Assembly: GCA_045541915.1 (NCBI GenBank)
Contig: JAZQJZ010000019.1
Coordinates: 29,753 to 93,752 of the forward strand
Direction: 5' to 3'
Source of the DNA: RGIG5579 sp045541915
GTDB taxonomy: Bacteria; Bacillota; Clostridia; Oscillospirales; SIG627
DNA: 64,000 nucleotides
Shown here: one piece after another, positions 1-7,641 of the stretch
How the letters are laid out: each line of letters starts with the position of its first letter
How positions within the stretch are numbered: position 1 is the stretch's first letter
Notes under the pieces: model-generated
The model's input: only the letters and a program-made list of their open reading frames with translations
Databases searched by the model: none
What the model was told of the DNA's origin: nothing
Made by a program: the position numbers and the translations under genes

Positions 1-17
1 GAAGGGAGAAAAACAAG

Positions 18-644
18 ATGCCTAACGTAAAAGTTTATGATATGGCAGGACAGGTAACCGGTGAAATCGCCCTTTCCGAGGAGCTCTTCGGCGCAGAAGT
101 GAACAAGAGCGTTTTGCACAGCGTTGTCCGCGCATATCTGATCAATCAAAGACAGGGTACCCAGTCCACCAAGACTCGCAGCGAAGTTTCCGGCGGCGGT
201 AAGAAGCCCTGGAAGCAGAAGGGTACCGGCAGAGCCCGTCAGGGTTCCACCCGTTCTCCTCAGTGGACTCACGGCGGTATCGCCCTGGGACCCAAGCCCC
301 GCACCTTCCATGTTAGCGTAAACAAGAAGGTGAAGAGAATCGCTCTCCAGAGCGCTCTCTCCGCAAAACTTGCAGATAATGAGATCATCGTTGTTGATGG
401 CCTTAAGGCTACCGAGTACAAGACCCGCCCCATGGTGGAAATGCTTCGTGCTCTGGATGCCGAGAGAAAGCCCCTGGTTGTACTGCCCGAGGTTGATAAG
501 GTTCTGATCAAGAGCTTTGCCAACATCCCCGGCGCTACCACCTGCCAGGCAAACAACCTCAACGTTTACCAGATCCTCAACCACAAAAAACTGATTATCT
601 CCAAGCAGTCCGTTGAAGTAATGGAGGAGGTTTATAAGGCATGA
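18..644 (+). CDS. rplD: 50S ribosomal protein L4
   Basis: Large-subunit protein that binds 23S rRNA early in assembly and reaches into the exit tunnel. The 208-residue product has the family length. Its Gly/Lys/Arg-rich stretch at about residues 48-90 (containing GGGKKPWKQKGTGRARQG) is the conserved extended loop that lines the tunnel. The start is supported by an AGGGAG site 9 nt upstream; rplC and rpsJ presumably lie just outside the window. The stop overlaps the rplW start as ATGA, which suggests translational coupling. In some bacteria L4 autoregulates this operon, but no leader is visible here because the operon start is not in the window. Confidence 0.98.
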   Translation: MPNVKVYDMAGQVTGEIALSEELFGAEVNKSVLHSVVRAYLINQRQGTQSTKTRSEVSGGGKKPWKQKGTGRARQGSTRSPQWTHGGIALGPKPRTFHVSVNKKVKRIALQSALSAKLADNEIIVVDGLKATEYKTRPMVEMLRALDAERKPLVVLPEVDKVLIKSFANIPGATTCQANNLNVYQILNHKKLIISKQSVEVMEEVYKA

Positions 645-937
645 AAACAGCTTACGATATTATCTTAAAGCCGGTGATCACCGAGGCTTCCATGACCGCT
701 ACCGCAACTCAGAAGAAGTACACCTTCCGCGTAGCAAATGATGCCACCAAAATCGAGATCGCCCGTGCAGTGGAAGAATTGTTCAAGGTAGAAGTGAAAT
801 CCGTGAATACGGTTTCTATGAAGTCCAAGGCAAAGAGAATGGGTGTCCACCTGGGTAAAACCAGCGAATGGAAAAAGGCCATTGTTACTTTGACCGAAGG
901 CTCCAAAACCATCGAGTTCTTCGATGGTATGATGTAA
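641..937 (+). CDS. rplW: 50S ribosomal protein L23
   Basis: L23 sits beside the exit tunnel and is the docking site for trigger factor and SRP. The 98-residue product starts with the typical MKTAYDIILKPVITE and has the normal length. It overlaps rplD by 4 nt. Its ribosome-binding site (GGAGGAGG) lies inside the 3' end of rplD. Gene order L4-L23-L2 is the standard S10 operon order, which makes the assignment secure. Confidence 0.98.
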   Translation: MKTAYDIILKPVITEASMTATATQKKYTFRVANDATKIEIARAVEELFKVEVKSVNTVSMKSKAKRMGVHLGKTSEWKKAIVTLTEGSKTIEFFDGMM

Positions 938-950
938 GGAGGTACGGTAA

Positions 951-1781
951 ATGCCTGTAAAGATCTATAAGCCGACAACACCCGGCAGAAGAAATATGAG
1001 CGTGCAGAGCTTTGCCGAGCTCACCAAAAAGGCTCCTGAAAAGAGCCTGCTCGAGCCTCTGAAAAAGCACGCTGGCCGTAACAACACCGGCCGCATCACC
1101 GTCCGTCATCACGGCGGCGGAAACAGAAGAAAATACAGAGTCATCGACTTCAAGAGAGCCAACACCAATCCCGCAACTGTGATTGCTCTTGAGTACGATC
1201 CCAACAGAACCTCTAACATTGCTCTGATTCAGTACGAAGACGGCAAGAAGAGTTACATCATCGCTCCCGTTGACTTAAAGGTTGGCGACGTGATCACCTC
1301 CGGTGCTCAGTCCGATATCAAACCCGGCAACGCACTGCCCATCGCAAACATCCCCGTGGGTACGCTCATTCACAACATTGAGCTTTATCCCGGCCGCGGT
1401 GCTCAGATGGTAAGAAGCGCCGGCGCTATGGCTCAGCTCATGGCTAAGGAAAACGGTATGGCTCAGGTCAGACTTCCTTCCTCCGAGGTTCGATATGTCC
1501 GTTTGGACTGCATGGCAACCATCGGCCAGGTAGGCAATCTGGAGCACGAGAATGTAAAGGTTGGTAAAGCAGGTAAGACCAGACACATGGGCATCCGTCC
1601 TACCGTTCGCGGTTCTGTTATGAACCCCTGCGATCACCCCCACGGTGGTGGTGAAGGTCGTTCCCCCATTGGTCGTCCCACTCCTGTTACTCCTTGGGGC
1701 AAGCCCACTATGGGTTACAAGACCAGAAACAAGAAGGCGCGCACCAATAAGTTTATTGTAAAGCGCCGTAACGATCGCTGA
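951..1781 (+). CDS. rplB: 50S ribosomal protein L2
   Basis: L2 is a primary 23S rRNA binding protein needed for subunit joining and peptidyl-transferase structure. The 276-residue product has the full family length. The C-terminal signature NPCDHPHGGGEGRSPIG carries the conserved histidine region, followed by the basic tail KTRNKKARTNKFIVKRR. An AAGGAGG site lies directly after the rplW stop and sets the ATG at 951. A 654-codon open frame on the opposite strand across rplB-rpsC is a codon-bias shadow. Confidence 0.98.
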   Translation: MPVKIYKPTTPGRRNMSVQSFAELTKKAPEKSLLEPLKKHAGRNNTGRITVRHHGGGNRRKYRVIDFKRANTNPATVIALEYDPNRTSNIALIQYEDGKKSYIIAPVDLKVGDVITSGAQSDIKPGNALPIANIPVGTLIHNIELYPGRGAQMVRSAGAMAQLMAKENGMAQVRLPSSEVRYVRLDCMATIGQVGNLEHENVKVGKAGKTRHMGIRPTVRGSVMNPCDHPHGGGEGRSPIGRPTPVTPWGKPTMGYKTRNKKARTNKFIVKRRNDR

Positions 1782-1799
1782 AGAGAGGAGAAATAGATT

Positions 1800-2075
1800 A
1801 TGTCCAGAAGCATTAAAAAAGGACCTTTCGTCCAAGAAAAACTTTTTGCAGCAATCGTTGAGATGAACAACAAGAACGAAAAGAAGGTCATCAAGACTTG
1901 GTCTCGTTCTTCCACCATCTTCCCCGAATTCATCGGTCACACCATTGCTGTTTACGATGGCAGAAAGCATGTTCCGGTATATGTTACCGAGGATATGGTC
2001 GGCCACAAGTTGGGTGAGTTTGCACTGACCCGTACCTTTAAGGGCCATTCCGGTTCCAAGGTAGCGAACAGCTAA
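1800..2075 (+). CDS. rpsS: 30S ribosomal protein S19
   Basis: S19 binds the head of the small subunit near 16S helix 42 together with S13. The 91-residue product begins MSRSIKKGPFV and contains the family motifs TWSRSSTIFPEFIGHTIAVY and GHKLGEFALTRTF. A GAGAGGAG site precedes the ATG. It sits 18 nt after rplB in standard operon order. Confidence 0.98.
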   Translation: MSRSIKKGPFVQEKLFAAIVEMNNKNEKKVIKTWSRSSTIFPEFIGHTIAVYDGRKHVPVYVTEDMVGHKLGEFALTRTFKGHSGSKVANS

Positions 2076-2096
2076 TCTAAAGGAGGAAACTGACAA

Positions 2097-2456
2097 ATGA
2101 ACGAAACGGCAAAGAAAAGAGCCGTGGCACACAGAAACGAAGTCCGGATTTCTCCGAGAAAAGTTCAGATCGTTCTGGATCTCATCAGAGGCAAGAATGC
2201 TGAACTGGCAAAGGGAATTCTGAAGAACACGACCAAAAGTGCCGCAGAACCGATTTTGAAAATTTTGAACGAAGCAATTGCAAATGCTGAGAACAACTTC
2301 CACATGGATAAGGAAAAGCTCTTTGTTGCAGAGTGCTATGCCACTCCCGGCACCACTCTCAAGCGCATTCAGCCCAGAGCACAGGGCAGAGCATTCCGCA
2401 TCTTGAAGAGAGCTTCTCACATCACGATCGCAGTAGAAGAGAAAGGAGGAAATTAA
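2097..2456 (+). CDS. rplV: 50S ribosomal protein L22
   Basis: L22 contacts all 23S rRNA domains, and its beta-hairpin lines the exit tunnel near the macrolide site. The 119-residue product has the signature VAHRNEVRISPRKVQIVLDLIRG near the N-terminus. The hairpin region (ATPGTTLKRIQPRAQGRAFRI) is intact with no visible deletion or duplication, which are the changes associated with macrolide resistance. An AAAGGAGG site supports the start. Confidence 0.98.
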   Translation: MNETAKKRAVAHRNEVRISPRKVQIVLDLIRGKNAELAKGILKNTTKSAAEPILKILNEAIANAENNFHMDKEKLFVAECYATPGTTLKRIQPRAQGRAFRILKRASHITIAVEEKGGN

Positions 2457-2459
2457 GAG

Positions 2460-3230
2460 ATGGGACAGAAAGTAAATCCCCACGGACTCCGTGTCGGTGT
2501 CATCAAAGATTGGGACTCCAGATGGTTCGCTAAGGATGAAGATTTCGGCGACACTCTTGTTTCCGACTACAAACTTAGAAAGTATCTGAAGGAAAAGCTG
2601 CAGGCTGCAGGTGTTCCCAAGATCGAAATTGAAAGAACCGTATCCAAGGTTCGTGTTACCATTCATTGCGCAAAACCCGGTATCATCATTGGCCGTGGCG
2701 GTGCAGAGATCGAAAAGCTCCGTGCTGAACTGGAAAAGATGCTGGGCAAGTCCGTTGCAGTGAATGTAGCAGAAGTAAAAATGCCCGACTTGAACGCTCA
2801 GTTGGTTGCTGAAAACATTGCCGGTCAGCTGGAAAGAAGAATTTCCTTCCGCAGAGCAGTAAAGCTTGCCATCGGCAGAACCATGCGTTTGGGCGCTCGC
2901 GGCATCAAAGTCTGCGGCTCCGGCCGTATCGGCGGTGCAGAAATTGCCCGTACCGAGCACTATCATGAAGGCACCATCCCGCTGCAGACCATCCGCGCTG
3001 ACATTGACTACGGCTTTGCCGAAGCCAATACCACCTACGGTAAGGTTGGCGTGAAGATCTGGATCTACAGAGGCGAGGTTCTTCAAACTGTAAACCGCAC
3101 CAACCCCAGAAGAAACGATTCCCGCCCGGATCGCCGTCCCCGTGGCGACAGAAAGCCCGGTGACCGCAGAGGCGGCCCCAGATTCAACAATTCTTCCAGA
3201 GAAGGAGGACGCAGAAATGTTAATGCCTAA
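2460..3230 (+). CDS. rpsC: 30S ribosomal protein S3
   Basis: S3 is a small-subunit head protein at the mRNA entry channel with helicase-like function. The 256 residues include a type-2 KH domain with GIIIGRGGAEIEKLR carrying the GxxG loop. The C-terminal ~45 residues (about 212-256) form an Arg/Gly/Asn/Pro-rich low-complexity tail beyond the core fold. Start spacing is only 3 nt after the rplV stop, with GGAGG inside the end of rplV. The 3' end overlaps the rplP start by 14 nt. Confidence 0.97.
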   Translation: MGQKVNPHGLRVGVIKDWDSRWFAKDEDFGDTLVSDYKLRKYLKEKLQAAGVPKIEIERTVSKVRVTIHCAKPGIIIGRGGAEIEKLRAELEKMLGKSVAVNVAEVKMPDLNAQLVAENIAGQLERRISFRRAVKLAIGRTMRLGARGIKVCGSGRIGGAEIARTEHYHEGTIPLQTIRADIDYGFAEANTTYGKVGVKIWIYRGEVLQTVNRTNPRRNDSRPDRRPRGDRKPGDRRGGPRFNNSSREGGRRNVNA

Positions 3231-3642
3231 GAGAGTCAAATATCGCCGCGTTCACCGTGGAAGATTGACCGGCAAGGCATATCGCGGCAACAAGGTTACC
3301 AACGGTACCTACGGCCTGATGGCACTGGAACCCGCTTGGGTGACCAGCAACCAGATCGAAGCTGCCCGTATTGCCATGACCCGTTATATCAAGCGTGGCG
3401 GTCAAGTATGGATCAAAATTTTCCCCGACAAACCCATCACCGAAAAGCCTGCTGAAACCCGAATGGGTTCCGGTAAAGGTTCTCCCGAGTACTGGGTTGC
3501 TGTCGTGAAGCCCGGCAGAGTGATGTTCGAGATGGACGGAATCAGCGAGGACATCGCAAAAGAAGCAATGCGTCTTGCTTCCCATAAGCTTCCGATCAAG
3601 TGCAAATTCGTGACCAAGGAAGTTAAGGAGGACACACTGTGA
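3217..3642 (+). CDS. rplP: 50S ribosomal protein L16
   Basis: L16 organises the A-site region of 23S rRNA and is one of the last proteins to join. The open frame extends upstream inside rpsC, but the family N-terminus MLMPKRVKYRRVHRG and the GAAGGAGG site at 3201-3208 place the start at 3217, giving 141 residues, the usual length. The motif GRVMFEMDG is present, and so is AMRLASHKLPIKCKFV. It overlaps rpsC by 14 nt and rpmC by 1 nt. Confidence 0.97.
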   Translation: MLMPKRVKYRRVHRGRLTGKAYRGNKVTNGTYGLMALEPAWVTSNQIEAARIAMTRYIKRGGQVWIKIFPDKPITEKPAETRMGSGKGSPEYWVAVVKPGRVMFEMDGISEDIAKEAMRLASHKLPIKCKFVTKEVKEDTL

Positions 3643-3854
3643 TGAAACTTAACGAAATCAGAGAAAAGAACATTGACGAGTTGAATGCAGAGCTTGTTGC
3701 AAAGAAAGAAGAACTTTTCAACCTCCGCTTCCAGCACGCCATCAACCAGCTTGACAATCCTCAGAAGATCGTGGAGGCCCGCAAGACCATTGCTCGCCTG
3801 ATGACCGTGATCCGTGAGAAGGAAATCCAGGCTGATAAAGACTCCGCGCAGTAA
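3642..3854 (+). CDS. rpmC: 50S ribosomal protein L29
   Basis: Small exit-tunnel-rim protein next to L23. It has 70 residues starting MKLNEIREKN, with the typical helical hairpin and LFNLRFQHAINQLDNP. A GTG one codon upstream at 3639 could also initiate, but the ATG at 3642 overlaps the rplP stop as TGATG, and AAGGAG lies at 3625-3630, so 3642 is preferred. The gene order L16-L29-S17 is canonical. Confidence 0.96.
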   Translation: MKLNEIREKNIDELNAELVAKKEELFNLRFQHAINQLDNPQKIVEARKTIARLMTVIREKEIQADKDSAQ

Positions 3855-3872
3855 GGATAAGGAGATACGATC

Positions 3873-4127
3873 ATGGATAGAAACCTGAGAAAAACCCGTG
3901 TTGGAAGGGTCGTTTCCAATGCCACCGATAAGACCATTGTGGTTGCAATCGAGGACAACGTAAAACACCCCCTGTACAGCAAGATCATCAAGAAGACCGT
4001 GAAATTCATGGCTCACGATGAGAACAACGAGTGCGGTGTTGACGATAAGGTCGAAATTATGGAGACCAGACCCCTTTCCAAGAACAAAAGATGGCGCCTT
4101 GTGAGAATCATCGAAAAGGCGAAATAA
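3873..4127 (+). CDS. rpsQ: 30S ribosomal protein S17
   Basis: S17 is a primary 16S rRNA binder in the body of the small subunit. The 84-residue OB-fold product begins MDRNLRKTRVGRVVSN and includes DKTIVVAIEDNVKHPLYSK and METRPLSKNKRWRLV. An AAGGAG site precedes the ATG. It closes the S10 part of the cluster; rplN and the spc part follow after 22 nt without a visible terminator, so the two appear fused into one transcription unit. Confidence 0.97.
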   Translation: MDRNLRKTRVGRVVSNATDKTIVVAIEDNVKHPLYSKIIKKTVKFMAHDENNECGVDDKVEIMETRPLSKNKRWRLVRIIEKAK

Positions 4128-4149
4128 ACCTAATTGGAGGTAACAAAAA

Positions 4150-4518
4150 GTGATTCAGCAACAGAGCTTAATGAAAGTCGCTGATAACACCGGCGCGAAA
4201 GAGCTGATGTGCATCCGAGTACTCGGCGGCTCCGGCAGACGTTACGCCGCCATCGGCGATGTTGTCGTCTGTGCAGTGAAAAAAGCAGCTCCCGGCGGTA
4301 TGGTTAAGAAGGGCGATGTGGTAAAAGCCGTTGTCGTCAGAACCGTACAGCCCACTCGCAGAGCCGACGGATCTTATGTAAGATTCGACGAGAATGCAGC
4401 GGTCATCATCAAAGAAGACAAGAACCCCAGGGGAACCCGAATTTTCGGACCGGTTGCAAGAGAGCTTCGTGATAAAGATTATCTGAAGATCCTCTCCCTT
4501 GCTCCCGAAGTACTCTGA
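4150..4518 (+). CDS. rplN: 50S ribosomal protein L14
   Basis: L14 lies at the subunit interface and contacts 16S rRNA and the factor RsfS. The product has 122 residues starting with GTG (read as Met-Ile-Gln-Gln, matching the family N-terminus MIQ). A GGAGG at 4136-4140 is correctly spaced. The signature GxRRYAAIGDVVVCAVKKAAPGG is clear. It is followed by an 86-nt spacer, unusually long for this operon. Confidence 0.97.
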   Translation: MIQQQSLMKVADNTGAKELMCIRVLGGSGRRYAAIGDVVVCAVKKAAPGGMVKKGDVVKAVVVRTVQPTRRADGSYVRFDENAAVIIKEDKNPRGTRIFGPVARELRDKDYLKILSLAPEVL

Positions 4519-4584
4519 GCCTTGTCACCGAAAAGTAACATACGGAAGGAGACAAGCGCTGAGCAATCCTGGAAGAAAGGGTTG

Positions 4585-4599
4585 TAGGCAGCGCGCCTA
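4585..4599 (+). other. Small hairpin in the rplN-rplX spacer
   Basis: TAGGC, a five-base loop, then GCCTA form a perfect inverted repeat ending 5 nt before the rplX ATG. Farther upstream, CTTGTC (4521-4526) can pair with GACAAG (4551-4556), and the strong purine stretch GGAAGGAG (4543-4550) sits between these arms. No good ribosome-binding site lies at normal distance from the rplX start, so this spacer may control translation. The structure is inferred by eye. Confidence 0.4.
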
Positions 4600-4604
4600 A
4601 GAAA

Positions 4605-4946
4605 ATGAATAACAAGCTTCACATTAAAAAAGGCGATACAGTCGTTTTGAATGTCGGCAGCTATTCCAACAAGTTCACCAAGCCCGGCACTCCCAAGACC
4701 GGTAAGGTCCTGGAAGTTTCCCCCAAGGAAGGCAAAGTGATCGTGGAAGGCATCAATATGGTATCTAAGCACGTGAAGCCCAGAAAACAGGGCGAAAGCG
4801 GCGGTATCGTGAAGGCAGAAGCTCCCATCAATGCTTGCAAGGTCAGCATCTACTGCCCCAAGTGTGAGAAGGGTGTCAGAACCAAAGTGAAAATCGAAGA
4901 CGGCAAGAAGATCCGCGTTTGCGCAAAATGCGGTCAAGAGCTGTAA
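4605..4946 (+). CDS. rplX: 50S ribosomal protein L24
   Basis: L24 is an assembly initiator with an N-terminal KOW domain. The 113 residues include HIKKGDTVVLNVG, then NMVSKHVKPRKQGESGGIV, and a C-terminal zinc ribbon with CPKC and CAKC pairs. The ATG at 4605 is the only plausible start after the in-frame TGA at 4560. Unlike its neighbours it lacks an obvious Shine-Dalgarno sequence at normal spacing. It follows an 86-nt structured spacer. Confidence 0.95.
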   Translation: MNNKLHIKKGDTVVLNVGSYSNKFTKPGTPKTGKVLEVSPKEGKVIVEGINMVSKHVKPRKQGESGGIVKAEAPINACKVSIYCPKCEKGVRTKVKIEDGKKIRVCAKCGQEL

Positions 4947-4961
4947 GGGAGGTAATTTCAA

Positions 4962-5501
4962 ATGGCAAGAATGAAAGATTTTTATCGCAATGAAGTTGCT
5001 CCCGCTCTCATGGAAGAGTTCAAGTATAAGAGCGTTATGCAAATCCCCAAGATCGACAAGATCGTGGTGAATGTAGGCGCAGGCGAAGCAAAGGAAAATG
5101 CAAAGGTTATCGATAATATCATCGACGATCTGTCTGCCATCACCGGCCAGAAAGCAGTTCCCACTTACGCTAAGAAATCCGTTGCAAACTTTAAGATCCG
5201 TCAGGGTCAGAAGATCGGCGCAAAGGTTACCCTTCGCGGTGACATTATGTATGAATTCATCGATCGTCTGTTCCATCTGGCGCTTCCCAGAGTTCGTGAC
5301 TTCAAGGGTATCAATCCCGACGCATTCGACGGACGCGGAAACTACTCTTTGGGTATCAAAGAGCAGTTGATCTTCCCGGAAATCGAGTACGACAAGATCG
5401 ATAAGATCCGCGGTATGGATATCGTGTTCGTAACCACCGCTCAGACCGATGAAGAAGCTCGCAAGCTTCTGGCATTGATGGGCGCACCGTTTGCAAGATA
5501 A
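4962..5501 (+). CDS. rplE: 50S ribosomal protein L5
   Basis: L5 is part of the central protuberance and binds 5S rRNA with L18 and L25. The 179-residue product contains NVGAGEAKENAKVID, then RGDIMYEFIDRLFHLALPRVRDFKG and GIKEQLIFPEIEYDKID, all family hallmarks. An AGGGAGG site after the rplX stop sets the start. Length and context are standard. Confidence 0.98.
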   Translation: MARMKDFYRNEVAPALMEEFKYKSVMQIPKIDKIVVNVGAGEAKENAKVIDNIIDDLSAITGQKAVPTYAKKSVANFKIRQGQKIGAKVTLRGDIMYEFIDRLFHLALPRVRDFKGINPDAFDGRGNYSLGIKEQLIFPEIEYDKIDKIRGMDIVFVTTAQTDEEARKLLALMGAPFAR

Positions 5502-5521
5502 GGTAAGGAGGAAAGAACAAA

Positions 5522-5707
5522 ATGGCAAAGAAAGCAATGATTCTCAAGCAGCAGAAGAAGCAGAAATTCTCCACCAGAGAATATACCAGATGCAAAATCT
5601 GCGGCCGTCCCCATGCTTATCTTCGTAAATTCGGTATCTGCCGTATCTGCTTCCGCGAATTGGCTTACAAGGGTCAGATTCCCGGTGTTAGAAAGGCAAG
5701 CTGGTAA
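5522..5707 (+). CDS. rpsZ: 30S ribosomal protein S14, zinc (type Z)
   Basis: Small-subunit head protein. The short 61-residue form carries a zinc ribbon with Cys24-x2-Cys27 and Cys40-x2-Cys43, the C+ form typical of Firmicutes; the longer zinc-free form would be a separate gene. The start ATG is preceded by AAGGAGG. The rplE-rpsZ-rpsH order matches other Gram-positive spc operons. Confidence 0.97.
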   Translation: MAKKAMILKQQKKQKFSTREYTRCKICGRPHAYLRKFGICRICFRELAYKGQIPGVRKASW

Positions 5708-5733
5708 TCAACCGGCAAAATAATGTATTCAAG

Positions 5734-5750
5734 TGCAGAGATCATCTGCA
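5734..5750 (+). other. Hairpin in the rpsZ-rpsH spacer
   Basis: TGCAGA, a five-base loop, then TCTGCA form a perfect inverted repeat in the 72-nt gap before rpsH, 11 nt upstream of the TTTGGAGG ribosome-binding site. S8 is the autoregulator of the spc operon in E. coli, so a hairpin just before rpsH is a conceivable binding site. It could equally be incidental. Confidence 0.3.
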
Positions 5751-5779
5751 AACTAAATGCAATTTGGAGGAAAATTAGA

Positions 5780-6178
5780 ATGCAAATTTCAGACGTGATT
5801 GCTGATATGCTCACCCGTATCAGAAACGCAAATGCTGCAAAGCACGAAAAAGTAGATATCCCCAACTCCAACATGAAGAGAGCCATCGCTCAGATTCTGA
5901 TGGACGAAGGCTATATCAAAGGTTTTGAAGTAGTAGACAACGGAAACCAGGGTATCATCCGTGTTACTCTTAAGTACGGTCCCAACAAGCAGAGAATCAT
6001 CCAGGGAATCCGCAGAGTATCCAAGCCCGGTCTGCGTATCTACGCCAGCTGCGAGGAGATCCCTCAGGTTATGCACGGTCTCGGTGTTGCCATCGTTTCC
6101 ACTTCTAAGGGCATCATGACCGATCGCGCTGCAAGAAAAGCAAATGTTGGCGGCGAAGTGCTCGCTTTCATTTGGTAA
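5780..6178 (+). CDS. rpsH: 30S ribosomal protein S8
   Basis: S8 binds the central domain of 16S rRNA and represses the spc operon in E. coli. The open frame continues upstream to 5723, but the family N-terminus MQISDVIADMLTRIRNA and TTTGGAGG at 5763-5770 fix the start at 5780, giving 132 residues. The C-terminal signature GIMTDRAARKANVGGEVLAFIW is complete. It is preceded by a 72-nt spacer with a small hairpin. Confidence 0.97.
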   Translation: MQISDVIADMLTRIRNANAAKHEKVDIPNSNMKRAIAQILMDEGYIKGFEVVDNGNQGIIRVTLKYGPNKQRIIQGIRRVSKPGLRIYASCEEIPQVMHGLGVAIVSTSKGIMTDRAARKANVGGEVLAFIW

Positions 6179-6193
6179 GGGAGGGAAAAGTAT

Positions 6194-6730
6194 ATGTCAA
6201 GAATCGGATTGAAGCCCATTGCAGTTCCCGCAGGAGTGAAGGTTACCGTTAACGGTACCGCCATCACCGTTCAGGGACCCAAGGGCACTCTCACCAAAGA
6301 CATCCACCCTCTGATGCAGGTGGAAGTAGGCGCCACCGAAATTCTCGTAAAGCGCCCCAATGACGAAAAGACCGCAAAGAGCCTTCATGGTCTGACCCGT
6401 ACCATCGTCGCCAATATGGTAGAAGGTGTTACCAACGGCTACAAGAAGGAGCTGGAAATCAGCGAAGGCGGTTACCGTGTAACGAAAAAAGGCAATCAGA
6501 TCGTAATGAACCTCGGCTACTCTCACGATGTTGTGATGACCGAAGGCGACGGCATTACCTTTGATGTTCCCGATGCAAACCACGTAACTGTTTGCGGTAT
6601 CGACAAGCAAAAGGTTGGTCAGATCGCTGCCGAAGTTCGTGGCAAGAGACCCCCGGAACCCTACCTGGGCAAGGGTGTCAAGTATGTTGGCGAACGTATT
6701 CGCCGCAAATCCGGTAAGGCCGGCAAATAA
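6194..6730 (+). CDS. rplF: 50S ribosomal protein L6
   Basis: L6 sits near the factor-binding site and sarcin-ricin loop. The 178-residue product has two repeated alpha/beta domains, starts MSRIGLKPIAVPAGV, and ends with the conserved RGKRPPEPYLGKGVKYVGE and a basic tail. An AGGGAGGG site precedes the ATG by about 8 nt. Length and order (S8-L6-L18) are standard. Confidence 0.98.
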   Translation: MSRIGLKPIAVPAGVKVTVNGTAITVQGPKGTLTKDIHPLMQVEVGATEILVKRPNDEKTAKSLHGLTRTIVANMVEGVTNGYKKELEISEGGYRVTKKGNQIVMNLGYSHDVVMTEGDGITFDVPDANHVTVCGIDKQKVGQIAAEVRGKRPPEPYLGKGVKYVGERIRRKSGKAGK

Positions 6731-6748
6731 GGAAAGGAGTGGAATTAA

Positions 6749-7108
6749 ATGGTTTCTCGCGTTGATACGAATAAAAAGCGTATTAGAAGACATAAAAGAG
6801 TTCGCGGTAAGATTTTCGGAACCGCCCAGAAGCCGAGACTTTGCGTTTTCAGATCTCTGAAGAACATCTATGCTCAGGTGATCGATGACGAAAACGGAAA
6901 GACTCTTGCCTCCGCTTCCTCCCTTGATAAGGAATTCAATCAGTACGGCGGCAACAAAGAAGCCGCAAAGCTTGTGGGACAGGCAGTTGCAAAGGCTGCT
7001 CTTGACAAGGGCATCACCGAAGTGGTGTTCGACCGTGGCGGTTACATTTTCCACGGACGTGTTCAGGAGTTGGCTGAAGGTGCCCGCGAAGCTGGGTTAA
7101 AATTCTAA
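6749..7108 (+). CDS. rplR: 50S ribosomal protein L18
   Basis: L18 binds 5S rRNA in the central protuberance. The 119-residue product carries the basic N-terminal tail KKRIRRHKRVRGKIFG, then RLCVFRSLKNIYAQVIDD, and the C-terminal FDRGGYIFHGRVQELAEGAREAGL. A GGAAAGGAG site precedes the start. Spacing to rplF is 18 nt, typical of this operon. Confidence 0.98.
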   Translation: MVSRVDTNKKRIRRHKRVRGKIFGTAQKPRLCVFRSLKNIYAQVIDDENGKTLASASSLDKEFNQYGGNKEAAKLVGQAVAKAALDKGITEVVFDRGGYIFHGRVQELAEGAREAGLKF

Positions 7109-7121
7109 AGGGGGAAATGAT

Positions 7122-7625
7122 ATGGCACAGAAAATTGATGCGGCTACTCTCGATCTGAGAGAAGACGTAGTTTACACCAAAAGCGTTTCCAAAACCGTAA
7201 AAGGCGGCCGTGTTCGTAAGTTCTCCGCACTGGTTGTTGTAGGCGACGGTCAGGGTCATGTAGGCTATGGCCTCGGTAAGGCCTCCGAGCGTCCCGAAGC
7301 AGTTCGCAAGGGCGTGGAAGACGCTAAGAAAAATATGATCGAAGTTTCCATGAAGGGAACCACGATTCCTCACGAGATTGTCGGTGAGTTTGGCGCAGGT
7401 CGCGTATTGCTGAAGCCTGCTCCCAAGGGTACCGGTATCATCGCAGGCGGTAAAGTGAAGAGTGTTCTGCAGTTGGCAGGCATCTCTGACATCCGCGCAA
7501 AGTGCCTGGGCTCCAATAACCCCGGCAACGTTGTCAAAGCAACCTTCGAAGGTCTGCGCGTCCTTCGCAGCGCTCAGGAAGTGGCTGCCATGAGAGGCAA
7601 GACTCCCGAAGAGATTCTGAACTGA
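7122..7625 (+). CDS. rpsE: 30S ribosomal protein S5
   Basis: S5 helps form the mRNA entry channel and affects decoding accuracy. The 167-residue product has the double-stranded RNA-binding-like N-domain (VSKTVKGGRVRKFSALVVVGDG, then HVGYGLGKASERPEAVRKG) and the C-domain GTGIIAGGKVKSVLQLAGI. An AAAGGGGG site precedes the ATG. No substitution typical of ram or spectinomycin resistance can be asserted by eye. Confidence 0.97.
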   Translation: MAQKIDAATLDLREDVVYTKSVSKTVKGGRVRKFSALVVVGDGQGHVGYGLGKASERPEAVRKGVEDAKKNMIEVSMKGTTIPHEIVGEFGAGRVLLKPAPKGTGIIAGGKVKSVLQLAGISDIRAKCLGSNNPGNVVKATFEGLRVLRSAQEVAAMRGKTPEEILN

Positions 7626-7641
7626 ACGAGGAGGAGAAACA

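Noticed and set aside
1275..3239. 654-codon open frame on the minus strand across rplB-rpsS-rplV-rpsC
   Set aside because: It is antisense to four intact ribosomal protein genes, and its Ser/Leu/Cys-rich product matches nothing; it is a by-product of codon bias.
4569..4604. Upstream CTG start for rplX
   Set aside because: CTG is a rare start and would add residues not seen in L24; the ATG at 4605 fits the family N-terminus.
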